A DNA stretch of 64,000 nucleotides from JBBDMC01 sp963775235. GTDB lineage: Bacteria; Pseudomonadota; Alphaproteobacteria; Rhizobiales; Kaistiaceae. The notes beneath the pieces are model-generated. The model did not search any database. It had not been told where the DNA came from and saw only the letters and a list, made by a program, of their open reading frames with translations. Positions 50,205 to 62,041 of the stretch are shown piece after piece. The stretch covers positions 124,001 through 188,000 of the forward strand of contig CAVZHY010000007.1 in the NCBI GenBank assembly GCA_963775235.1. Direction: 5' to 3'. A program made the translations under genes and the position numbers. Within the stretch, counting starts at the first letter, position 1, and each line of letters starts with the position of its first letter.

Positions 50205-51918
50205 TCAGCGCGAGGCGGTGACCAGCATGCCGGCGGCGAGGTCGATAACGGCCGGCTGGGCGACCAGCGAGCCCGGAGAAGCGGTCGGTGCGCAGCCCGC
50301 CGTAGGGGTTCCGCTCCGAAGCCGGCGGCGAAGGCGACCTGCGGGCTTGCTGATCAGAGTCGCGGCCTGCGCTGAAATCGGGCATGGTGAGAAGGGCAAA
50401 GCTCTTCTGCCGGGTCGAGCCGGGGCCGATCCACAGCCGCAGTCCCTGCGTGTCGAGGTTGGTCATGGTCAGCGGCGGCGGCTTGCATGCGCGGCGCCGC
50501 GGCGACCGGGCGGGCTGGCCGGCGCCGCGTGCGCCGCCGCGCTGTCGTGGTGCGGGTTCAGCGCCGGCAGTCGGCACGCCGAGCGAGCCCGCTGTCGCCG
50601 GCGGCTGTGCTCCGTCCGGAAGGCGTTGAGCGGCGCGTAGGCGAGGACCGTGGGAGACCGCGGCCGGCGCCGCGTTGTCGCCGGCTCTGGCGCAGCACCG
50701 CCGTCGTCATCGCCTCGGCGCGCAACGGCCGGGTGACGTCGATGGTGGCGACGACGGCAGTCGGCGCGATCGGCACCGAGGCGCCGCGGCGGGAGCGGTC
50801 GCGCTGCGGCCATGGCGCGGCGAGCGCGGCGGGAACGGCGGGCTGCGACCAGATCTGCGGCGAACCAAATCGATGCCCGGGACGGTGCGGCTCGGGATCG
50901 TGGCGACCGCGTTGAAGTCGAGGCCGTGGCTCGGCGTCGGCGCGGGCACGCGAGGCGGCGGCGACGACGAGCGGCGCGGTGTCTCTCGGGCGCCAGGCGC
51001 GGCAGCGGGCGCCGGCACGGTCGAGTAGCTGGCGACGGCCACCGCAACGGCGCGCCGCGGCGCCGGGGCCGGGGTCGGTGCCTGCGTCGCCTCGTCGTCG
51101 TCCTGATCGGTCGCGGCGGAGGCAACCACGATCGGCGGGCCTTTCGGCGCAGGCGACCACGGGCGCGGCCGACCGGAGTGTCCGGCGTACCGGCTGGTCG
51201 AAGCGCGCGACGGCGATGTTGCGCTCGGCGGCCTTGCGCGCCTTGTAGGCGGCGAGCGCCTGCTCGTAGCCCGGCAGCGGCTTGCCGTCGGTGGGGATGT
51301 CCAGCGTCTTGCCGTCGGGGAAGACGCTGACCAGCTGCTGGCGCGACATGCGCGGCCAGTGGCGGACGTTGCCGGTGTCCATGTGGACGAACGGCGAGCC
51401 CGACGTCGGATAGAAGCCGACGCCGCCTTCCTGCATCTTGAGGCCGATGACGCGCAGCTTGGCGAGGGAGACATCGGGGATGGCGAAGTCCATCGCCTTG
51501 CCCTGAATGTGCATGCTGTTCTCGGCAACGCCCGATCGACCGGCGGCGCAGCATGTCGTTGGTCGCCGGCGAGCGATATCCGCAGATGACGTTGATGTAA
51601 TCGGTGCGAGCCCGACTCCTGATAGACCTCCCACACCAGGTCGAACAGGTGCGGGTCCATCTTGATGACCTTGTCCTTGCGCCAGTCGCGCAGGAACTCG
51701 TTGAGCTTGTCGAGGCCGGCCTGATCGTAGACGCCGTCGCGCTTGAAGACGATGGTCGCCTTCTCGTGGGTGTGGAGGTTGTAGAGCTTCAGCGCGCGGA
51801 CTTCGCCCGAAGCTTCACCGCGGCCGATGGCCGCCGACGCACAGCACCAAGTGCTAGACGCAATCGCACCGAGACGCGCAGGCACGCGATCCGCGATGGA
51901 CCGCAACGTCAACGCCAA
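50205..51918 (-). CDS. DUF882 (M15A/YcbK-like) murein endopeptidase, multiply frameshifted
   Basis: The repaired protein starts MALTLRSIADRVPARLGAIA (51918), continues ALKLYNLHTHEKATIVFKRD, shifts near 51610 to YINVICGYRSPATNDMLRR, and near 51535 to SMHIQGKAMDFAIPDVSLAK and SPFVHMDTGNVRHWPRMSRQ. These hold the LAS-type zinc residues: H...D in HIQGKAMD and H in VHMD. The long C-terminal half is Pro/Ala-rich with more shifts and ends VAQPAVIDLAAGMLVTASR. YcbK/MepK of E. coli cleaves 3-3 crosslinks of murein. The L,D-transpeptidase that makes such links is encoded 250 bases upstream. Confidence 0.8.
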
Positions 51919-52168
51919 ATACGGTTTCGCCCCGCCGAAACAAATTCTGTCGCCGTCCCTACCTGAAAAAACAGGCCCGCCAGCGGCACTATTGTCGCAG
52001 TGTAAAGGTTAACGCCTCTTTACCACTCCCGAGAAGCGCCAACGCGAACACACTCAACCGTTACGCCACACCTGAAGCGATATATGAGCGGATCGTGGCA
52101 TTTACAGGGCGCGGAGGCAAGGCCGAAAGCCGGCCTAACCTCTCGTCTTCGTTCGCATTTCCTGCAAT

Positions 52169-53847
52169 CTACGATTGACTGCCCATCAGCTTCTCCATCG
52201 CGCGCGTCGAGGCCGTAGACGTCATCGCGGACCTGGAGCTTGCCCTAGTCGTCAACCCAGGCGGTGAAATAGGTGATGTGGACGGGGATGTGATGATCGA
52301 GATTGACCCGCCGCTCGGGGCCGCCGACCAGCTTCTTGCAGGGACGCGGCGGTCACGTTGGGTTCCTCGGACAGCAGCACCTGGGCAAAGTCCCAGGGGT
52401 CCATCACGCGCATGCAGCCGTGGCTGTACGCGCGGTAGTCCTTCTGGAACAGGCTCTTGGTCGGCGTGTCGTGCAGGTAGACGGCGAACGGGTTGGGGAA
52501 CATGAACTTGACGACCCCAAGGGCGTTCTTCTCGCCCGGCGGCTGCTTGATCTGGATCTTGCGCATGTCGACCGCGCTCCAGTTGATCATGTACGGATTG
52601 ACCTGCTGGAAGCGCCCGCCGATGTTGGCATAGACGTCGTAGCCGCTGAGGGCGACGCCGGGATTGGCCAGGATGTCCGGCAGCATCTCCTTGATCGCGA
52701 TCGAGGAGGGGACATTCCACACCGGGTTGACGATCACGTACTCGATCTCGTCGGAGAAGATCGGCGTCTGGTGGTCCGGCTTGCCGTCGATGATGCGCGT
52801 CGTGTAGATGACCTTGCCGTTCTTGTAGACGTCGAGGTTGAAGTTGGGGATGTTGACGCGGACGTAGAAGCGTGCCGAGGTTCTCCGGCATCCAGCGCCA
52901 GCGCTCCATGTTGGCGATGATGGTGGCGACGTGGTCGTCGGCGGCGGCATTGAGCGGAGCCAAGCGTGCCGGGGCCGACGATGCCGTCGGCGACGAGGCC
53001 GGCCTGCTCCTGGTAGGCCCGCACCGCTTCGTCGACCACCTCGTCGAAACGCTCCGGATCGTCGGTCGGGCTCGGTGACCTTCAGCCGCTCGCGCAGGAT
53101 CGCCACGCGCGGGCTCTTGACGCCGAGCCTGAGCATGGGGCCCGGCGGCACCATCGGCGGCGGCTCGACGTGCGAGGCGCGAATCTCGGCGAGCTTCTCG
53201 CGCAGCGCCGCGAACTCGGGATGGGTCGGGTTGTACGAGGCCAGCGCCGCGGCCGGATCGTCGGCGCTCGCAACGTTGGCGAGAACCGCGACCGGGTCCG
53301 GCAGGTGGGGCTTGTAGTCGATGTTGGGACTGAAGTCGGACGGCGCATAGCGGCCGGCGTGGGCATGGCGGGCGTAGGTGACGATCGAGTGGCTGAGCAG
53401 GACGTCGGCGCGGGCCAGCGCTTCGATGGTGGCCGGCATGGCGAGGCCGATCTGGACGTGCGGGGTCGGATAGTCGGCCGGGTTGAGGCCGTCGGTGTCG
53501 GCCTGCTTCAGCCGCGCGATGACCGCCAGCGCGCGGTCGGTGAGCTTGCCGTCGGCAGTCCACGCCGGCGCGTAGCCCTGCTCGTCGTAGTATTCGGCGA
53601 CGGCGGCGGCATCGCGCTTGTCGAGGAAGGCGCCGCGCGTGCCGGCGTCGGCTCAGGATCGCCTGGATCGCCTCGGCCATCGGGTCGACGACGCGTCGCT
53701 GACGGTGTAGCTGGCGAAGAGCGCGGCGGCGCCTTGTCGGCCGGCGGCGGGCGCCGTTTTGTCGGCGGTCGCCGCCACGGCACCGGCTGCGCTCAGCAGC
53801 GCCGCGACGCCGGCGACGGCCGAAATCAACGCACGAACAGGCATCAT
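52169..53847 (-). CDS. L,D-transpeptidase (YcbB-like, YkuD domain), multiply frameshifted
   Basis: Pieces in order: signal peptide MPVRALISAVAGVAALLSAA; VVDPMAEAIQAIL; GAFLDKRDAAAVAEYYDEQG; RADVLLSHSIVTYARHAHAG; a peptidoglycan-binding segment (DEVVDEAVRAYQEQAGLVAD, GIVGPGTL); ATIIANMERWRWMPENLG; the YkuD domain (YVRVNIPNFNLDVYKNGKVI, EYVIVNPVWNVPSSI); and the catalytic YSHGCMRVMDPWDFA (Cys). At least six one-base shifts separate them, most equal to +1, one near 53695 equal to -1. Repaired length is about 555 residues, normal for the YcbB type. It forms 3-3 crosslinks or attaches proteins to murein in the periplasm. Confidence 0.82.
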
Positions 53848-53963
53848 TCGAAGACCTCTGCTTCGTCCGACACGGAGCCGAGCTTGGCTTATGGATGTGA
53901 AGAGAGATCAAACAATAGGGCAATTCAACCGGGCCCGAAGCCCGATCAAGGCAATTTTACCGC

Positions 53964-55450
<1,487 letters not shown>

Positions 55451-55742
55451 GGGCGTCGCCGGCGTCCCCCTGTTGACCCGAATTGGGCCACGGCTCCGCC
55501 AGGAATCGCGGCCCGCTGCGGTTTTGTTGACGAGATCATGGGAGGGGCCAGTTAATCGGTGTTTAACCGGCAGCGCTGATGCGGCCCGTGTTGCGATCCC
55601 CGTTGCGATGGATTGGAGAGGACTGTTGCGCCTGTGCATCGGCCCTGCTGGAGCATGAGGACAACGCCGGGTTGCGCGCCCGCGCCGTTGCGCCCTAAAT
55701 CGGTGACGGACCGTTAACCACATTCCGAGCGAGGTCGCTGCG

Positions 55743-57594
55743 ATGACCGACAAAGCACCGACGCATGCCGACACATCGCCGGCGCAACGTCGTGGACAAC
55801 CAGGACTCGGCGACCTGCCGGAGTGGAACCTCGACGACCTCTACGTCGGCATGGGCGACCCGACGATCGCCGCCGACTTGAAGCTTGCCGAAACCGAGGC
55901 GGCGGCATTCGAGGCACGGTTCAAGGGCAAGCTCGCCGAGATGGCGGCAGGCCCGGACGCCGGTGAGCGGCTGGCCGAGGCAGTGGTCGCATACGAGCAG
56001 CTGGATGAATTGCTCGGACGCCTGATCTCGTTCGCAGGTCTCCTGCACGCCGGCGACACCACCGACCCGGCGCGGTCGAAATTCTACGGCGACATCGTGG
56101 AGAAGATCACGACGACGAGCACGCACCTGGTCTTCTTCACGCTGGAACTCAATCGCATCGAAGACGATGTGACTGGAGGCCGCGCTGAAGACGCCGGCGC
56201 TCGCCCATTACCAGCCGTGGCTGGACGAGGTGCGCAAGGAGAAGCCCTATCAGCTGGAGGACCGGGTCGAACTCCTCTTCCACGAAAAATCGGTCACCGG
56301 TTTCGGCGCGTGGAACCGGCTCTTCGACGAGACGATGGCGGGCTTGCGCTTCACCGTCGACGGCAAGGAGCTGGCGATCGAGCCGACGCTCAACCTCCTG
56401 CAGGACCGCGACGGCGAAAAGCGGAAGGCCGCGGCAGAGGCGCTCGCCGCGACGTTCGGCAAGAATCTGCGGCTCTTCACCCACGTCACCAACACGCTCG
56501 CCAAGGACAAGGAAATCTCCGACCGCTGGCGCGGCTTCAAGGACGTGGCGGCGGCGCGCCACCTCGCCAACCGGGTCGAGCCGGAGGTGGTCGACGCGCT
56601 GGTGGAGGCGGTGAACGCCGCCCACCCGCGCGCTGTCGCACCGCTACTACGCGCTGAAGGCGCGGTGGTTCGGGCGCGACAAGCTCGACCACTGGGACCG
56701 CAACGCGCCGCTGCCGAACGCGCCGCAGCGGGTGATCCCGTTCGGCGAGGCGCGCGCGACGGTGCTCGGCGCCTATGCGCCTGTTCGCGCCGGAGATGGC
56801 GGTCGATCGCGCGGCGCTTCTTCGACGAGCACTGGATCGACGCGCCGGTGAGGCCCGGCAAGGCGCCGGGCGCCTTCGCCCATCCGACGATCCCGTCGGT
56901 GCACCCCTACGTGCTCCTCAACTACCAGGGCAAGGTGCGCGACGTGATGACGCTCGCCCACGAACTCGGCCACGGCGTCCACCAGGTGCTGGCGGCGCCG
57001 CAGGGGGCGCTGATGGCGCCGACGCCGCTGACGCTGGCCGAGACGGCGAGCGTGTTCGGCGAGATGCTGACCTTCCGCGCGCTGCTCTCCGAGCAGGCGG
57101 ACGGCGAGGAGCGCAAGGCGATGATCGCCGCCAAGGTCGAGGACATGCTCAACACGGTGGTGCGGCAGATCGCGTTCTACGTCTTCGAGCGGAAGGTGCA
57201 CACCGAACGCCGGCAGGGCGAACTGACGGCGGAGCGGATCGGCGAGATCTGGATGGAGGTGCAGCACGACAGCCTCGGGCCCGCGATCCGGCTCGGGCCG
57301 GGCTACGAGACGTTCTGGAGCTACATCCCGCACTTCATCCATTCGCCGTTCTACGTCTACGCGTATGCGTTCGGCGACTGCCTGGTGAACTCGCTCTACG
57401 CGCTCTACGAGGAGGGGACGCCCGACTTCCAGGCGAAATATTTCGACCTGCTGAAGGCCGGCGGCACCAAGCACCACAAGGAACTGCTGGCGCCCTTCGG
57501 CCTCGACCTGACCGACCCCGGCTTCTGGAAGAAGGGCCTCGGCGTGATCGAGGGGCTGATCGGGGAACTCGATGCGATGGAGGCGAAGGGGTAG
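55743..57594 (+). CDS. pepF: Oligoendopeptidase F (M3 family), multiply frameshifted
   Basis: Repaired from four or five frame segments into about 616 residues. The N-terminal lobe: LGDLPEWNLDDLYVGMGDPT, FEARFKGKLAEMAAG, YGDIVEKITTTSTHLVFFTL. After a shift near 56170: HYQPWLDEVRKEKPYQLEDR, FDETMAGLRFTVDGKELAIE. After 56630: SHRYYALKARWFGRDKLDHW. After shifts near 56775 and 56805: RRFFDEHWIDAPVRPGKAPG and the zinc motif TLAHELGHGVHQ (HExxH), ETASVFGEMLTF (third ligand) and HSPFYVYAYAFGDCLVNSLY. All four shifts equal one extra base. Acts on cytoplasmic peptides of moderate length. Confidence 0.9.
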
Positions 57595-57750
57595 GGGCGA
57601 GCAGTCGGTTCCGTCTTGATGAACCCATCTCAATGATGTCAAAACGCGAGAGACGCAGGTGGGCCACTTCTCCCCTCTGTGCGCTGCGTGCGGGCGGGAA
57701 GGAGAACGTAACGCCGGATCGGGTCCCGTCCACGGCTATGACGGCAGCCC

Positions 57751-58395
57751 TCAGGCAGCCATCTCCAATTCCAATATTGGGAATATCTCTCCGCTTCGTC
57801 GCCAGCCATAAGAAACTATGTCGAAGTCAGCGTCTGAGAACGATCGAGAATGCTTCAGACCAGACCACAAAAGTGTCGACGGCCTGAACCACCTCGCGTG
57901 GGTTATGTATATTTTCGCACCGCGGCCCATCGCTGTCTTGATGGTTCTGAAGAAATCCTCAAGCTGTGCCTGCGAGCAATGGTTCAGCACCGAGAACAAA
58001 ATGCAGTCGTCGAACTTCGAGAAATATCGGGAAAGGCGAAGTTTTCTACCACCTCCAGCGAGGGGCGCTTTTGGCTCAGGCCGCTTTCAACGACCATTTG
58101 TCGTGCGGCCTCATGAAAGTCGGATTGTAGTCAACGCCAAAATAGTTTCGTTCGTCGAGGAAGCCGATGAAATATTTCGCCGCTCGTCCCGGATCCACAA
58201 CCGAGTCAAGCAACTTGTGAGAGGGCCGCATGCCCATCTGCTCGAGGAAATGCAGCTGAAACTGGCCCCGAGCCTCCCAGGTGGCCGCGCCGCCACCGAG
58301 ATAACCCTTGTATGCATGTTCAGAGATTTCGTTGTCGGTGAGCAGGATGTCGATGTATCGCTCACCGCAGATGGAACGCGCGGGTCCTTGCCCAT
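57751..58395 (-). CDS. Class I SAM-dependent methyltransferase, frameshifted
   Basis: The start at 58395 (GAGGTG upstream) gives MGKDPRVPS. Other frames follow with ERYIDILLTDNEISEHAYKG, WEARGQFQLHFLEQMGMRPS, KLLDSVVDPGRAAKYFIGFL and DERNYFGVDYNP, then EAARQMVVESGLSQKRPSLE, then CILFSVLNHCSQAQLEDFFR, RGAKIYITHARWF and FDIVSYGWRRSG. At least three shifts are needed. The SAM-binding loop, normally LDIGCGxGR, reads LDSVVDPGR, so either more errors or real loss of function are present. Homologues sit in surface-polysaccharide loci. It pairs with the sulfotransferase gene just upstream in transcription. Confidence 0.68.
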
Positions 58396-58483
58396 TCGCA
58401 CCTCAATGCTCGTTCCGCGGGGCTCCTGCGCCTGCGCCAAACCCGGCCCCCGACCGGAAACGTCGGCGACGAGAACGACTTGC

Positions 58484-59196
58484 CTACCCGGCCGCTCGCT
58501 CCGCGATGTGGAGCGACCAAGCCGGATCAGGATAGCCGAATTCCGCGTTGAAGCGCGCTATGGCCGACAGGAGATCGACGGGCAGCGAGGAGACATGGCG
58601 ATAACGGTGCGGGTCCTTGCTCCAGGCATGAATGCGCGTCGGGTCGATCACGATCCCCGCACGGATTGCGGCTGAACCTGTGCTCGACGAAAAGGCCCGT
58701 TGCGCGTGCAAGGGAAACCTCTGTTGCGTCGGGCGCAGTAACCAGATCTTCAAACCGAACGGTGATAAACGAACGCTGCGGTTGTGCGGCCCGCAAAGCG
58801 AGCAGCGCCTCGTATTCGGCGAGCCAGCGTTCCGGCATCGACGTGGAACCGCCGCTTGTCGGCCGTCTTGGGGTGGGTGCTCGTGAGAACCGCGAAGGGA
58901 TGTCGCACGCAATAGATCAGGTGAATGTGCTGCGGCAGGGCAGCGAGCGTTTTCCATCCATCGAATTGGCGCTTCACGACGATATTGCCGGTGATGCCGG
59001 CACCGCGAAGTTTTGCGATGAACGCGTAGGGCCCTTCGAAGGATGTCGGTCGGGTCGGGAATGCGATCCTGAAATTGGCTGAAAGCGAAGGTATCGCGGA
59101 ATGAAGCCATCAGGTCGAGCAGCAGGGTGGTGCCGCTCCGCGCGCATCCGGCGATGAAAATGTCCTGTCCCAATGCAGCCAATCGACATCCACCAT
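58484..59196 (-). CDS. Sulfotransferase family protein, multiply frameshifted
   Basis: From an ATG at 59196 (MVDVD) and a shift, the next frame gives DIFIAGCARSGTTLLLDLMA, the PAPS 5'-phosphosulfate loop. Further frames give GITGNIVVKRQFDGWKTLAA, HIHLIYCVRHPFAVLTSTHP (3'-phosphate region, Arg and Ser/Thr), ERWLAEYEALLALRAAQPQR, SFITVRFEDLVTAPDATEVS and RFNAEFGYPDPAWSLHIAE. About five one-base shifts are needed. It resembles bacterial sulfotransferases that modify polysaccharides or lipids; the acceptor is unknown. The adjacent methyltransferase gene suggests joint decoration of one product. Confidence 0.72.
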
Positions 59197-59407
59197 GCGC
59201 ACGGAATCATTGAAATGATGATGCCCACACGCAGTGGGTTTGGGCAACAGCTGTACGTGTCTCGGCTGCGGGAGGCGCCGATGACAGCAAATGGCGTGAT
59301 TTGCCCCGGATGGCGCTACGCTCATCCGGGGACGCACGGTGGCGCTGCCTGACCGGCATACCCACATCAGCGGCGCGCGGGGGCGACCCCGCGCGAGCGG
59401 AGCGACC

Positions 59408-59574
59408 ATGAAATTCATCTTCTTCGTCCTGCTCGTCATCCTCATCGCCCAGATCGGGTTCTGGAAGACGCTCGCCGCCGTGATCGGCGCGGCGGTGATG
59501 ATCGGCCTGCTGGTGGTCTGCTGATCGCCGCGGTGCTGGTCGGCGGCGTGCTGATCGCGGCGAGCATGCGCTGA
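59408..59574 (+). CDS. Tiny membrane protein, probably frameshifted
   Basis: The ATG at 59408 opens a 38-residue hydrophobic peptide (MKFIFFVLLVILIAQIGFWK, TLAAVIGAAVMIGLLVVC). One base off, LLIAAVLVGGVLIAASMR continues to a stop at 59574 without charged residues. A single correction near 59510 gives about 55 residues with two membrane segments and a basic end. No family is recognised. Confidence 0.5.
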
Positions 59575-59601
59575 CGGCCACTTGCGTGGCGCGTCCCCCG
59601 T

Positions 59602-59631
59602 TTTACATTCCGTACAACAAATGTTATACGG
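59602..59631 (+). promoter_or_regulatory. Promoter with palindromic operator of the AbrB-Doc module
   Basis: TTTACA (59602-59607), 16-base spacer, TTATAC (59624-59629). The near-perfect 22-bp palindrome CCGTACAACA-AA-TGTTATACGG (59610-59631) covers the -10 box, and a further half-site GTACAAC follows at 59635. This is the expected layout for autorepression by the AbrB-type antitoxin. Confidence 0.75.
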
Positions 59632-59655
59632 TCTGTACAACGAACGGAGTTGGCC

Positions 59656-59880
59656 ATGAGGCTCGAAATCAAGAAAATCGGTAATTCGACCGGCCTGATC
59701 CTGCCGAAGGAGCTGATCGCTGATCTGGATCTGGGACAGGGCGATTGGGTCTTTGTGACGAAGACAGCCGACCACGGGCTGAAGATCAGCCGATACGACC
59801 CGGCGCACGAAGAGGCCATGGAGATCGCCCGCGAGGTCATGCGCGAGTATCGGGACACCTTCAAGGCCCTGGCGAAATGA
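59656..59880 (+). CDS. AbrB/MazE-type antitoxin
   Basis: 74 residues. The N-terminal swapped-hairpin DNA-binding domain reads RLEIKKIGNSTGLILPKELI, and the C-terminal part (HEEAMEIAREVMREYRDTFK) should bind and block the toxin. The ATG at 59656 follows ACGGAG. The stop overlaps the toxin start (ATGA). It probably represses the module through the palindrome at 59610. Confidence 0.9.
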   Translation: MRLEIKKIGNSTGLILPKELIADLDLGQGDWVFVTKTADHGLKISRYDPAHEEAMEIAREVMREYRDTFKALAK

Positions 59881-60260
59881 TAGAGCCACGGTGGCTCACC
59901 GTGGCGATGGTCGAGAACATGCACGCCGAACAGCTTGCGATCTTCGGTGGGCCAGACGGCCTGCGCGATCGTGGCCTGTTGGAATCGGCCGTGGCGCGAC
60001 CGCAGCACAAGTGGGCGTACGAAGAGAGTGACCTGCCAGAATTGGCGGCCGCCTACGCGTTCGGCATCGCGCGCAACCACGCCTTTGTAGACGGCAACAA
60101 ACGGGCGGCCTTTGCCGCCATGATGGTGTTCCTGCGTCTAAATGGGGTGCGGTTCGCGCCGTCGTCGGCCCAGGCCACCGTGATGATTCAGGACCTCGCC
60201 GCCGGCACGGTCGACGAGGGCGGGCTGACGCGCTGGATCCGGGATAACTGGCCGGGTTAG
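59877..60260 (+). CDS. doc: Doc-type toxin (Fic fold, death-on-curing family)
   Basis: 127 residues with the Doc/Fic signature HAFVDGNKR (H68-R76; H-x-F-x-D-G-N-K-R), LRDRGLLESAVARPQ and AAYAFGIARNHAF. Doc kinases phosphorylate EF-Tu and stop translation. The Asp-Gly-Asn-Lys variant, rather than Fic's DGNGR, marks Doc kinase activity. Usually the partner is Phd-type; here the antitoxin is AbrB/MazE-type, a pairing also found in bacteria. The genes are translationally coupled. Confidence 0.92.
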   Translation: MIEPRWLTVAMVENMHAEQLAIFGGPDGLRDRGLLESAVARPQHKWAYEESDLPELAAAYAFGIARNHAFVDGNKRAAFAAMMVFLRLNGVRFAPSSAQATVMIQDLAAGTVDEGGLTRWIRDNWPG

Positions 60261-60328
60261 CGTCGCCCGCTCGCCTTGGACCGGTTGCGCGCCTACATAA
60301 GCGGCTGGTGCTCCCGAAGGCCTGATCC

Positions 60329-61729
60329 ATGAACGACCGCGAGCAGAACCGCTTGACCGGACGGGTCACCCGATACGCGCGGGTGGGTGCCGGTGTCGGC
60401 GGGGCCGCGGCGCGGATGGCCGGGGCGCGCCTCTTCGGCCGCGACCTCGGCGACCCGCGAAACGCTGCCGACCTCGCCGCAACGCTTGGCGGCCTCAAGG
60501 GCCCGCTGATGAAGGTCGCCCAGCTGATGGCGACCATCCCCGACCTGCTGCCGCCCGAATACGCCGCCGAGATGCAGAAGTTGCAGTCGGAGGCGCCGCC
60601 CATGGGGCCGGCGTTCGTGCGCCGGCGGATGGCGGCAGAGTTGGGGCCGGACTGGGAGCAGCGCTTCCGCAGCTTCGATCGCACGCCGGCCGCGGCGGCC
60701 TCGCTGGGGCAGGTGCACAAGGCGGTCGGTCACGACGGGCGCCTGCTGGCGTGCAAGCTGCAATATCCCGAGATGAAATCGGCGGTGGAGGCCGACCTCA
60801 GCCAGCTTGGCATCATCATGGCGCTGCAACGGCGGTTCAGCCCCGAGATCGACACCACCGACGTTGCCAAGGAACTGGGCGCTCGGCTGCGGGAGGAACT
60901 CGACTACGTGCGCGAGGCGCGCCACGCGGCGCTCTATCGCGCCATGCTCGCCGGGCGCGAGACGGTGCGCGTGCCGGAGACCGTGCCGGAATTATCGACG
61001 GAGCGGCTGCTGACCATGACGTGGCTCGACGGCACGTCGCTAATGTCGTTCCTCGACCACGACCTCGCAGACCGCAACCGCGTCGCTACGGCGCTGTTCG
61101 AGGCGTGGTGGCTGCCGTTCGCCCGCTACGGTGTCATCCACGGCGATCCCCACCTCGGCAACTATACGGTGTTCACCCACCAAGAGGCCGGGAGCGCGGA
61201 ACGCGCGACAGGGAAACCAAAAAGACCCGGCGGCATCAACCTGCTCGATTTCGGCTGCGTCCGCATCTTTCCGCCGCACTTCGTGCGGGGCGTGGTCGAG
61301 CTCTATCACGGGCTCAAGGACGGCGACCGGCCGCGCATCGCCGACGCCTACCGGTCGTGGGGTTTCCGCAACCTCACCGACGACACGATCGACACGCTGA
61401 CCATCTGGGCGCGGTTCATTTACGGGCCGCTCATCGACGACCGCGTGCGCACGATCGCCGACGGCGTGGCGCCGGCCGCTTACGGCCGCCGCGAGGTGTG
61501 GGAGGTCAAGCAGCGGCTGCGGCCGAAGGAGGCGCTGACCGTCCCCCGCGAGTTCGTGCTGCTGGAACGGGCTGCCGTCGGCCTCGGCGCGGTCATGCTC
61601 CACCTCAAGGCAGAGATGAACTTCCACCGCCTGTTCGATGGAATGATTGCGGATTTCGACGAAGCCGCCCTTGCCGGGCGGCAGGCCGACGCGCTCACGG
61701 ATGCCGGGCTCGGAGCGCCGGACGCCTGA
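60329..61729 (+). CDS. ABC1/AarF/UbiB family kinase-like protein
   Basis: 466 residues. The family hallmarks are the N-terminal K-x-A-Q-like motif GPLMKVAQLMATIPDLLPPE, the Ala-rich loop AAASLGQVHKA, LACKLQYPEMKSAVEAD (Lys), the catalytic-loop HGDPHLGNYTVF and the metal-binding LLDFGCVRIF. Members support ubiquinone synthesis or have atypical ATPase/kinase activity. This one lacks the C-terminal TM hairpin of UbiB itself, so it is more likely a general ABC1 protein. The 68-base gap to the Doc gene is small, but a separate promoter cannot be excluded. Confidence 0.9.
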   Translation: MNDREQNRLTGRVTRYARVGAGVGGAAARMAGARLFGRDLGDPRNAADLAATLGGLKGPLMKVAQLMATIPDLLPPEYAAEMQKLQSEAPPMGPAFVRRRMAAELGPDWEQRFRSFDRTPAAAASLGQVHKAVGHDGRLLACKLQYPEMKSAVEADLSQLGIIMALQRRFSPEIDTTDVAKELGARLREELDYVREARHAALYRAMLAGRETVRVPETVPELSTERLLTMTWLDGTSLMSFLDHDLADRNRVATALFEAWWLPFARYGVIHGDPHLGNYTVFTHQEAGSAERATGKPKRPGGINLLDFGCVRIFPPHFVRGVVELYHGLKDGDRPRIADAYRSWGFRNLTDDTIDTLTIWARFIYGPLIDDRVRTIADGVAPAAYGRREVWEVKQRLRPKEALTVPREFVLLERAAVGLGAVMLHLKAEMNFHRLFDGMIADFDEAALAGRQADALTDAGLGAPDA

Positions 61730-61804
61730 GCAATCGGCGTGATTGCCGCCGGCCCACGGTTTGCTATAAAGCGGGCGACACCCATCGGGGGAAGAGGACC
61801 TGAC

Positions 61805-61960
61805 ATGGCCGGATACGAACCTACCTATGAACTCGGCTCTTCGACTGCGGCCGACTACCGTGACCACGAACACATGTACCGAGCGTTCCTCCGCGCGGCG
61901 AAGTACTGCGTCGGGGCCATCATCGTAATCCTCATCCTGATGGCGTTTTTCCTCACCTAG
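61805..61960 (+). CDS. aa3-type cytochrome c oxidase subunit IV-like protein
   Basis: 51 residues: a polar N-terminus (MAGYEPTYELGSSTAADYRD, HEHMYRAFLRAAKY) and one C-terminal TM helix (VGAIIVILILMAFFLT). This matches the small alphaproteobacterial subunit IV family of aa3 oxidases. Location just upstream of pntAA is one I recall in this class. It is shorter than usual gene-calling limits. GGGGAAGAGGA-like sequence precedes the ATG. Confidence 0.85.
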   Translation: MAGYEPTYELGSSTAADYRDHEHMYRAFLRAAKYCVGAIIVILILMAFFLT

Positions 61961-62041
61961 CGGCCTCGGCGGTGCGGCCATCGATGCGGCCGCGCCGATG
62001 CGTCACCCGCCGGCGGCTCGCCGCCAACCACGGATAATTCG

